A stretch of 64,000 nt of DNA, taken from Portulaca oleracea (lineage: Eukaryota; Streptophyta; Magnoliopsida; Caryophyllales; Portulacaceae). Location: the NCBI GenBank assembly GCA_029582165.1, contig CM055875.1, positions 24,311,144 through 24,375,143 on the forward strand, given 5' to 3'. A program made the translations under genes and the position numbers. Shown in pieces: positions 56,320 through 64,000 of this stretch; position 1 is the first letter of the stretch; each line of letters begins with the position of its first letter. The notes below the pieces were generated by a model. That model had not been told where the DNA came from. It ran no database searches and worked only from the letters and a program-made list of their open reading frames with translations.

Positions 56320-56781
56320 GCTAAAACACCCTCCACATAAGCAAGCACCCCCGCCACATCATACTTTTGACAAGTTGGACTCGGTGGCGGTTCGTTGAAA
56401 AAATAAGATGTTAAGTTTAGTTCGTCTAAAATTAAAGTTAAAGGTTGGTTCGTTAGATCAAAGAACCCGCAAAGGTTGGTTTGTAAGATTCCAATTTCCC
56501 TAATTAAATTGATTGCATACAAACATGATTAAATATGTGTATAATCAAACTCAAACTCAATTTGAAAGCAAACAAATAAATTTAACTCCGGTTTGAATCA
56601 AATAAATGATTTTCTAACAATATTTACGAATTTTCGGCGACATTTCGATGGCTCAGGATTCAAAAAATTCGTATATCAATAAATTAATTTCCTTAAGAAT
56701 CATTATCAAAAGTAGTGGCACCAAAATCAATTTTCACGGAACCATGTGTAATTCTTTGTTGTGGTATTTATTGTGCCCTTT

Positions 56782-57363
56782 TAGGATGACAACGGGGTGG
56801 ATCGGGAACGGAGGAGTATATCCCCGTCCCGATCCCCGCTCCCAAAACTCGTCCCCATCCCCGCTTCAAGGAATGATTCTTGCCCCATCCCCAATGGAGA
56901 TTTTTTAAAAGCTATCCAAAATCTAACCAAATTTTAATCGAACCCAGTTTTTAACCTATTCAAAATACAATGTATTTAACTTGCTCAAGCAATAACGCAT
57001 CAAAATCAAACAATAATACATCAACAAGGAGGAGGAGGGAAGCGAGTTTAGGGTTTCCGACTTAAAATTCGAAAATTACTACTTTATCCTTGCTATTAAT
57101 ATATATATTGAATTAGAATAAAGGTTATTTGGTAATTTTAAAATTTTTGGAGACGGGGATTCGGGGATGGGGATGGGGAATTTTCCCCGACGGGGAAAAC
57201 GGGGACAGGGATGGGGAAAATTTTGTCCCCATCCCCGCCCCGTTTCCAAGCGGATTTTGAAAAATCGTCCCCGTCCCCGTCCCTAATGGGGGTGGAGATT
57301 TTTCCCCAGAGCGGGACGGGGCCCCAGCGGGTTCGGGGATTCCCCGCCCCATTGCCATCCCTA
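56782..57363. mobile_element. hAT-type MITE, G/C-string rich, perfect 8-bp duplication
   Basis: TGCCCTTT occurs at 56774-56781 and 57364-57371. Ends are TAGGATGACAACGGGG and (minus) TAGGGATGGCAATGGGG. Both arms are crowded with CCCCGTCCCC/GGGGACGGGG strings. The 582-bp body has no transposase. TIR style and TSD fit the hAT superfamily. Confidence 0.9.
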
Positions 57364-57394
57364 TGCCCTTTTTATTAAAAAATTGTTTAGAGGT

Positions 57395-57690
57395 ACCCTA
57401 ATATTTGGAGAAATTATTTTTCGGTACGTCAACTTTTCAAAACTTATTTTGAGGTACCCTTAATTTTTGGATTAGTAATTATTAGGTGCTTTTCCGATCA
57501 TCAATTTGGGTAAGTGATCAAAGTACCCTTGTTTTCCCATTTTTTGAAGAAGTACCCTTGAAGAAAAATAATGATATTTCGATCACTTAATAAAATTGAT
57601 GGCCGAAAAAACACCAAATATTTACTAACACAAAAATTAAGAGTACCTCAAAATAATTTTTGAAAAGTTGATATACCGAAAAAACTTTGC
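57395..57690. repeat. Fold-back repeat (MITE-like)
   Basis: Two arms of about 120 bp are inverted: TTTTTCGGTACGTCAACTTTTC and TTATTTTGAGGTACCCTTAA on the left match the right arm read on the minus strand. Target duplication not identified; it may extend left of the hAT insertion. Confidence 0.65.
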
Positions 57691-57699
57691 AGTAATTTT

Positions 57700-58116
57700 G
57701 CCTTGTATGGTTTGAAGTTTGAACAATCCCAAAAGAAGAAAAAAAAAAAGAAAGAAACTGAACCTGAGTGCCAGTTGGTGAAGTCGGAAAGAGACGGAAT
57801 GAACTACTAGGAAAATGCCAGAGATGGCAAAGAAAAAAGGGAAAGCAAATGGAGAGATGACAAGTTGGTATTTGTAGCCAAAAAGCATCGAAAATGCAAC
57901 GCTTTTGTTTGGGACACAATATATTGAAATTCAGCAAACAATCCTTACAAACATTTGGAGATTTGCAATTCGATACGATTCTCCATTTTCCGTCTCAGTC
58001 TGCCTGCCCACCAAACCACTCCATATATTCATTATATTCATTCACCCTTTGATTTGATTATTAATATTAATTAGACAGAGAAAGAAGGCAAGGGAAGGCA
58101 AGGGAAGAGGGAGAGT
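57700..58116 (+). promoter_or_regulatory. Promoter and 5' leader of the bZIP gene
   Basis: About 400 bp between the fold-back repeat and the bZIP start codon. A purine-rich GACAGAGAAAGAAGGCAAGG leader precedes the ATG. TATATTCATTATATTCATTC near 58025 could supply the TATA function. The transcription start was not determined. Confidence 0.45.
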
Positions 58117-58455
58117 ATGGATAGGGTGTTCTCCGTCGGAGATATTTCTGACCAGTTCTGGTCTCCACCGCCGCCGCCGCCGGCCGATGATCCCAAGATG
58201 AATCGGAGCGCATCTGAATGGGCTTTTGAGAGATTCTTGCAGGAGGCTACGGTGTCAACTCTCTCTGATACATCCTCTACCAAATCTGCTCCCGATAACG
58301 ACGTCGTTGAGATCAAGGATAACATTCAAAACCCCAATCCCCCTCAATCTCAATCTCAGTCTCCCTCCCCCGCTCTTCCCATCGATTCCGACGACTATCA
58401 TGCTTTCCTCAAGAGCAAACTCAATTTGGCCTGCGCCGCCGTCGCTTTGACTAAG
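58117..58455 (+). CDS. bZIP transcription factor, Opaque2/CPRF2-like, exon 1
   Basis: Encodes the first 113 residues, in phase 0, of a group C bZIP factor (CPRF2/BZO2H/bZIP63 type), a nuclear DNA-binding regulator of seed-storage and energy/amino-acid response genes. Diagnostic blocks are MDRVFSVGDISDQFW at the N-terminus, MNRSASEWAFERFLQE (residues 28-43) and SDDYHAFLKSKLNLACAAVAL near the end. Ser33 in the RSASEW block sits where SnRK1 kinase acts on the Arabidopsis relative. A proline run (17-22) and a Gln/Ser/Pro stretch lie between. The exon ends CTAAG/GTGAAT at 58455, a good donor. The basic region and leucine zipper would be on later exons beyond the window. The start is the first Met after a purine-rich leader. 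No lesion is seen in the exon. Confidence 0.88.
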
Positions 58456-58899
58456 GTGAATATTTATTCATTCCCTTTTTCTCTTTCTTCATTTCATCAT
58501 GCCTTCGTACAGTTTTTACTTGACTTTCTTCATTGGGGCCATTTTTTAGGTTTTAGCCCAATGTGATTTGATGGCCATTTTTCCCCTTTGTTTTAACTTT
58601 TGTTAAAGTTCGGAACTTTTCAGTTAAAGCCATCATCCTAGCAGAATGACCATAAAAAGAGATTGAATGGAAATATGAATACGATTTGCTTGATTTTGCT
58701 GATTGAAAGCCCGTGTTCTTTTTTGGTGTAGTTTGATTTGATGGGCTCGTTTTATTTTCTGTAATTTATTCTACATTTCAAACATAAGACACATCGTCTA
58801 ACCTATAATGGGGATGACTGAATGTACTTGATTGATCCTATGATGAACGCGATGGTGTCAATATATGAGTTTATCTCTATTCTCTTGTAGTTATTCTTG
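58456..58899 (+). other. bZIP intron 1, proximal part
   Basis: T-rich intronic sequence after the GTGAAT donor. The intron is cut at 58899 by an LTR retrotransposon; its acceptor is outside the window. Confidence 0.75.
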
Positions 58900-59156
58900 T
58901 GTTGCAGTGTTCTTCAAGAACACAGCAAAGATTGAGATGGAAAACAGATTTAGAGAGAAACAGAGAGAAAAGAGAAAGATAGAGAGAGAGAATTAGGGAG
59001 AATTTGAGATTGATATTATTCTGATAGTTTCTCAATGAAAACAGTACATTATATATCTCTCTTCCCGCCTAACCTGAGATTTTAACAAACTCTCATAACA
59101 ACTCAACAAAAGCTAACAAACTCTTAACTTCCTTAACAAACTGACTCCCCATATCA
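58900..59156 (-). repeat. 3' LTR of the chromodomain element
   Basis: 257 bp. On the minus strand it starts TGATATGGGGAGTCAG and ends AACACTGCAACA. Differs from the other LTR at about four bases (near 58903, 58952, 59040 and 59107). Confidence 0.95.
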
Positions 59157-59172
59157 TTCCATTCCCCATGGA
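59157..59172 (-). other. Polypurine tract of the chromodomain element
   Basis: The minus strand reads CCATGGGGAATGGAA right before the 3' LTR start TGATATGG. Confidence 0.7.
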
Positions 59173-59199
59173 AAAACAGCTTTGCCCTCAAAGCAAATC

Positions 59200-59962
59200 T
59201 CAAGCTGAAATATCAAACGTAGGGTACTGCTGAATAAAAGAGTTTGCCCATTCCCAGGTTGCATCTGCAAGAGGGAGATTATCCCACTCAATCAAAAATT
59301 GCACTTCAGCTTTGTTTCCTTTTTTCTTGATCCTCCTTTCCAGAATAGCTTTGGGCTGTAGAGTTCGATCCCCATCTTCTCCTTGCAACCCTTGAGGAAT
59401 ATGTGGTGACTCAGGAAGAATTCCCTTGAACTGTTTTAACTGAGATACATGAAAAACATTATGTATCTTTACTCGTTCTGGCATCTTGAGTTTGTATGCT
59501 ACCATTCCCACCTTGGCCTCTACTTGGAAAGGTCCAAAATACCTTGGGCTAATCTTCTGATTACTCCTTACTTGTACAGATGATTGCCTGTACTGTTGTA
59601 ACTTCAACCATACCCAATCCCCTATAGTGAACTCTCTGTCTTGCCTCCTAGCATCCGCCTGTTGCTTCATCCTATTCTGAGCCCTGACCAAGTAATGTTT
59701 CAACAACTGTATGATTTCTTCCCTTCTCTGTAATGAGCGATCCACTGCTGCCACAGCTGTTTCTCCAGGCAAATAAGGAAGGTGAATAGGTGGAGGTTGA
59801 GCATAAACTGCTTCATAGGGAGTCATATGGATGGATGAATGGTAGGTAGTATTGTACCACCATTCAGCTATAGGTAACCATTTGCACCATTCCTTAGGAA
59901 TATGAGATGTCATGCACCTAATATAGGTTTCAAGACACCTATTAACCACCTCAGTTTGTCCA
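59200..59962 (-). pseudogene. Integrase C-terminus and chromodomain of the chromodomain element
   Basis: The 249-residue open part starts VNRCLETYIRCM just after the catalytic Glu region. It continues TPYEAVYAQPPPIHLPYLPGE, REEIIQLLKHYLVRAQNRMKQ, GDWVWLKLQQYRQS, FGPFQVEAKVGMVAYKL (GPY/F module) and NVFHVSQLKQFKG. It ends with the chromodomain ILERRIKKKGNKAEVQFLIEW then LADATWEW. The chromodomain normally binds methylated histone tails and steers insertion. The join to the preceding 672-residue frame is by a single extra base near 59992, so before that change it was one polyprotein. The stop at 59200 follows FDISA. Confidence 0.92.
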
Positions 59963-62032
59963 TCAGTATGTGGGTGGTATGCTGTGGATCATGAACTGTA
60001 CTCCATGGACTGAAAATAAACCTTGCCAAAACTGACTCAAAAAAACTGAGTCTCTATCACTGACAATAGATTTAGGCATACCATGCAGCTTAAACACATT
60101 ATCTAGATAACATTGGGTCACATCCATAGCTGTGTAAGGATGCTTCAATGCCATAAAATGGGCATATTTGCTCATCCTATCAACCACAACAAAAATAGAA
60201 TCCTTTCCCATAGATAAAGGCAATCCATCAATGAAATCCATAGAAATGTCTTGCCAAATTTCTGAGGGAATTTGTAGGGGCTGTAGTAATCCCGGGTATG
60301 CTCCTGTATCATATTTGCAAGCCTGGCATACCAAACACCTTCGAATAAAAATAGTAACATCCTTATACATCCCACGCCAATGTACCAAAGACTTGAGCCT
60401 GTGCAAGGTAGCTTCCCTCCCTGAGTGCCCAGCTACTGGAGAAGCATGACCCCAAAGTATCAACTTCCTTCTCAGATCTTTGTCAGGTCCAACTACAAGC
60501 TTACCCTTCCTCCTAAGTTGATCATTAGACCAAGTATAACGAGGAATTGAATGACCTTGCTGCAACTGTACAATAACCTGCTGTAAGTAAGGATCCAACT
60601 GCCAACTAGTTCTGATATTCTCCAGCAAGTCAGTATCAATTGTAGATAAAGCTAAAGTTAATACTTCAGCTCCTGTTACTCGAGAGAGAGCATCAGCTAC
60701 TACATTTTCTTTCCCACTTTTGTACTGAATTTCATATGTATAACCCATCAACTTGGAAAGCCAAAATTGTTGGAAGGGTGTTGAAATTTTGCTTTCCAAA
60801 AGCCACTTTAGGCTTTTTTGATCAGTCTTTATCACAAAAGGATGATGTATCAAATATTGTTCCCATCTTTGCACAGCATGCACCACAACTAAGAGTTCCT
60901 TCTCATATACAGATAGTTTCTGCCATCTAGACCCCAAGGATCTGCTCAAAAATGCCAGGGGATGATTATCTTGAAGCAATACAACACCAATCCCACTAGC
61001 TGAAGCATCAGTTTCAATAATAAAGGGTTTATTGAAATCTGGAAGTGCTGAAACAGGGGCTAAACATAGAGCTTTCTTTAAAGCCATAAAGGCTTCAACA
61101 ACTTTTTCATTCCAACAAAATCTTCCCTTCTTTAGTAAGCAAGTCAAAGGTGCTGAGATAATTGAGTAATTTTTCACAAATCTCCTATAATATCCTGCAA
61201 GGCCAAGAAAACTCCTTAGTTCTTTAATATTGACAGGGGTAGGCCACTCTGCTACTGCTCGGACTTTGGCAGGATCAGTTTCTACTCCCAACCCTGAGAT
61301 GAAATGGCCAAGATATTCTACCTTGGATACCCCAAAAGCACATTTACTCATCTTAGCAAACAATTGATGCTGCTGCATCACTTCAAAAACTGCTTCTAGA
61401 TGGCATATATGTTGTTGCAAATTAGCACTATAAACCAATATATCATCAAAAAAGACCAACACGAATTTCCTCAATAAGGGTTTGAACACATGGTTCATAA
61501 GTCCCTGAAATGTAGCTGGAGCATTTGTTAATCCAAATGGCATAACTAAAAACTCATAATGACCATTATGAGTTTTAAATGCTGTTTTGTAAATATCTTC
61601 ATCAAAGACCCGCAATTGATGATAACCAGCCCTCAAATCTATCTTACTGAACACCATAGATCCAGCTAACTCATCAATAAGCTCCTCAACTACTGGAATA
61701 GGGAATTTATCCTTGACTGTCCGCCTGTTTAACTCCCTATAATCCACACAAAGCCTCCATCTTCCATCTTTTTTACCCACCAACACTACTGGAGAAGCAA
61801 AAGGACTACAACTAGGTTGTATGATCCCATTTTGCAACATTTCATCAACAAGTTTTTCAATAACATCCTTGTGTTTAAGAGGATACCTGTAAGGCCTGCT
61901 GTTAACAGGTAATGCTCCAGGTTGTAAAGGAATTCTGTGATAAAAAATACCTCTGCTGGGCGGTAGGCCAGAAGGCTCCAAGAAAATGTCTCCATATTTT
62001 TCAAGAACTGTCTGTAACTCGAGTGGAGACTG
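59963..62032 (-). pseudogene. RT, RNase H and integrase core of the chromodomain element
   Basis: The 672-residue open part starts at Met 61981, but the frame is open back to the stop at 62033. RT motifs: GRWRLCVDYRELNRRT, FSKIDLRAGYHQL, MPFGLTNAPATFQ and catalytic FFDDIL (about residues 177-182 of the part). RNase H: FIIETDASASGIGVVLL and LKWLLESKIS. Integrase: GHSGREATLHRL then CLVCQACK (zinc finger), ISMDFIDGLP (first Asp) and SDRDSVF (second Asp). The frame then shifts before the third acid, which is intact in the next frame. All visible catalytic residues are present. One stop and one shift are the only lesions in the pol part. Confidence 0.93.
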
Positions 62033-63664
62033 TTATATCTCAGTGTTACTACAACCGATCCAAGAATGCACTTCATCTGATGCAACCTGCACCTGGATCA
62101 AACACAGCTGGATAGAATTTTGCATCAATGTGGCTAAGTGTTGTTCCTTTGTGACTCTCACCTCCTGCTTAATTCCTTTTACCCAATGCTGTTTACCCTT
62201 ATAAGTAAACCACATCTGCAAATTCTTTAAGTCCCAATTGACAATTCCCAACAAACTTAGCCATTGAATTCCCAAAACCGCATCACAGTTTCCTAAGGGA
62301 ATTATCATCATGTCAGCTTCAAACATTTCCCCTTGAAATTTCCATTGGAAATTTCTGCAAAGATACTGACAATTCAATTGATATCCATCTGCTACAGACA
62401 CTGTTTGTGTTTTAATGGGTTCTAACACACATCCCAACTTCTCAGCCAAAGCATTACTCAAAAAATTATGTGTACTCCTTGAGTCGATTAGAATATAAAT
62501 TGGTCTATTCCCAACCATAGCCGACACCTTCATAGTTTGGTAAGTCTGAATACCATTCAAGGCATTAAAAGAAATATGAGGTGAAAAGGGAACTAGATGG
62601 TCAGACTCCTCATTCCATTCCAAGGTTTGCAAATCCTCATGTTGTTTCTCACTTTCTACTTCTTCAGCTCCTGGGATCTCAACCAAAAACAATTGGGTAC
62701 CCCGAGTAGCACAAACATGTCCCCTTTCATAAGGCTTGTCACAATAATAACAAAGCCCCTTAGCCATCTTTTCTGCCCTAACAGCAGCATGAATGAACCT
62801 AGGTGATTGCTTAGTAGGCATAGAAGAGTTAGGACCCTTAGATGTCGCGGGATTCAAAAGTTTTTGAGATGGTGTTGGCAAGATCCCTTTGTGCTGGAAA
62901 GGAGGTCCTGAAGATGACTTACTCCACTTATTTCCTCCCTTAAGGGCTCTAACAGTATCCTCTTGACACCTAGCGTACTCCATAGCTTGAGTGACAGTAG
63001 AAGGTTTGAAAGCCCTCACAAAAGATTTGAGTTCAGGTTGAAGTCCTCCCACAAAACTATCCAGAAAGTAGGACTCAGGTAATCTAGCATTCTGAATTAG
63101 TAATAATGACCTCAACTCTTCAAACTTATCAATATACTCATCCAAACATCCCAATTGTTGTAATTTGTTAAATTCTTCTACTGTTTTAGCCCCAAGATCA
63201 TCATTAAATCTGGTACATATGTCATAAGCAAAGTCTTCCCAAACAATGTGCCTCCTAGACAGACTATAACTGCCAAACCAGATTTCAGCCTTTCCTTGCA
63301 AGTACATAGAGGCTAAATCTACTCTTTGATCCTCAGGAATTTTACAAAGAGCAAAGTATTTAATACACTTCTTGATCCACATTCTAGCATTTGACCCATC
63401 AAACACAGGAAATTCAACTTTGGGATTAAAATGCAAGGAATTCTTACCCCAACTCCTATCATCTTCACCAGATCTTGGTTGTTTGGAAGTCTCTCCAGAT
63501 GAACTTCGCTTCGAACCACTAGATTCCTCAGCTGTATGATCCTTTTCAAGTGACTCCAATCGATTTGTTATTTGATCAATCTCCCTCTGTTGATCATCGA
63601 ACTTCTTAGCTTGATCATCCAATTTTGCCATCAATGACCTCATCATTTCCTCCAGATTTGCCAT
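62033..63664 (-). pseudogene. gag and protease of the chromodomain element
   Basis: The likely start is the Met at 63664 (MANLEEMMRSLMAKLDD), because the longer frame to 63763 reads through the primer site and LTR. N-terminal coiled coil, then capsid motifs VEFPVFDGSNARMWIKKC and LQGKAEIWFGSYSLS. The knuckle CYYCDKPYERGHVC has the spacing of chromovirus gags. Protease: KVSAMVGNRPIYILIDSRSTHNF, where the usual D-S-G active-site triad reads D-S-R, and DAVLGIQWLS. It ends at an in-frame TAA (62033-62035) that separates it from RT. The Gly-to-Arg change is likely to hurt proteolysis. Confidence 0.92.
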
Positions 63665-63726
63665 TGATGTTTGTTTGCTTCTTGTTACCACACCCAGCTT
63701 GCTTGCGAAGGCACACCAGCAACGTT

Positions 63727-63738
63727 GCTCTGATACCA
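63727..63738 (-). other. Primer binding site, initiator Met tRNA
   Basis: The minus strand reads TGGTATCAGAGC one base inside the 5' LTR. Confidence 0.94.
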
Positions 63739-63739
63739 A

Positions 63740-63996
63740 TGTTTCAGTGTTCTTCAAGAACACAGCAAAGATTGAGATGGAAAACAGATTTAGAGTGAAA
63801 CAGAGAGAAAAGAGAAAGATAGAGAGAGAGAATTAGGGAGAATTTGAGATTGATATTATTCTGATAGTTTCTCAATGAAAACATTACATTATATATCTCT
63901 CTTCCCGCCTAACCTGAGATTTTAACAAACTCTCATAACAACTCAATAAAAGCTAACAAACTCTTAACTTCCTTAACAAACTGACTCCCCATATCA
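63740..63996 (-). repeat. 5' LTR of the chromodomain element
   Basis: 257-bp partner of 58900-59156. It is followed by TCTT at the window end, matching the left flank TCTTG at the four visible bases. Confidence 0.93.
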
Positions 63997-64000
63997 TCTT

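Larger units (their letters stand above)
54938..56500. mobile_element. Mutator-like element with perfect 9-bp duplication
   Basis: TAATTAAAT occurs at 54929-54937 and 56501-56509. Inverted ends start GGGAAATTGGAAT and extend about 215-220 bp (54938-55153 and 56280-56500), including CGAACCAACCTTTAACTTTA and CGCCACCGAGTCCAACTTGT. The 1.1-kb interior is C-rich on the plus strand at the left (CCACCACCACC, CCGCCGCCACC), has a (TTC)n run, and carries no transposase. It may hold captured gene sequence (5' leader-like), but none was identified. Non-autonomous MULE or Pack-MULE. Confidence 0.88.
58900..63996 (-). mobile_element. Young chromodomain Ty3/gypsy element (Reina/Tekay-like) in the bZIP intron
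   Basis: Short LTRs of 257 bp (58900-59156 and 63740-63996) differ at about four positions (roughly 98% identity). TCTTG precedes the left LTR (58895-58899) and TCTT follows the right one before the window ends, fitting a 5-bp duplication. The minus strand encodes gag, protease, RT, RNase H, integrase and a C-terminal chromodomain in one frame, broken only by one stop and one single-base shift. Total length of about 5.1 kb and short LTRs point to the Reina lineage of chromoviruses, though Tekay-type sequence similarity is not excluded. Antisense to the bZIP gene. Confidence 0.93.

Noticed and set aside
1..64000. CRISPR-like arrays or bacterial systems
   Set aside because: Regular repeats present are minisatellites without unique spacers, and all recognisable proteins are plant retroelement or plant host types.

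Overview
This is a repeat-dense stretch of a flowering-plant nuclear genome. The evidence is plant-type LTR retrotransposons (Ty3/gypsy CRM-like, Athila-like, Tat-like and chromodomain chromovirus types, plus Ty1/copia remnants), initiator-Met and Asp tRNA primer sites, Mutator-like, hAT, PIF/Harbinger and CACTA-type DNA elements, and the first exon of a plant Opaque2/CPRF2-type bZIP gene. A eudicot is likely, but the species cannot be resolved from sequence alone. No prokaryotic operons, CRISPR arrays, rRNA or convincing tRNA genes were seen.

Layout. 1-10815: a broken Ty1/copia element. A Tat-like LTR end (1-1429) abuts it, a PIF/Harbinger-like element (1900-9559, TAA duplications) splits it, and that element in turn holds a CRM-like gypsy element (2650-9035, two 922-bp LTRs). 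A GATC-rich MITE (9583-10030) lies in the same copia. 11371-12724: a Mutator-like element with about 225-bp inverted ends that has captured a piece of a kinesin-12 gene. 13000-13966: a probable MITE filled with CA/TC/GA microsatellite. 15023-20986: a non-autonomous Athila-like element on the minus strand. 21595-28859: a gag-only Tat-like element with two unusual tandem arrays, inserted in a CACTA fragment. 29862-30459: a hAT MITE with a perfect 8-bp duplication. 32411-41648: an old copia-like LTR element with tandem structure, eroded and carrying a retroposed poly(A) insertion and a small hAT MITE. 42644-51781: a full-length but dead Athila-like element sitting in an older fragment of its own kind. 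51782-54500: Tat-like and chromovirus scraps. 54938-56500: a second Mutator-like element with a perfect 9-bp duplication. 56782-57363: another hAT MITE.

The only confident host gene begins at 58117: exon 1 of a bZIP transcription factor. Its first intron is interrupted by a young antisense chromodomain gypsy element (58900-63996). Its two LTRs differ at about four positions and the target duplication runs off the window end.

Common themes: nested insertions give a relative time order, and almost every pol gene is broken. Two unrelated LTR families carry dense arrays of short dyad-symmetric motifs (GTCGCGGGTGCGAC in the Athila-like LTRs, GACTTNCAAGTC in the Tat-like element). These arrays are the least explained structure in the window. 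All assignments are from reading motifs; no database search was run.
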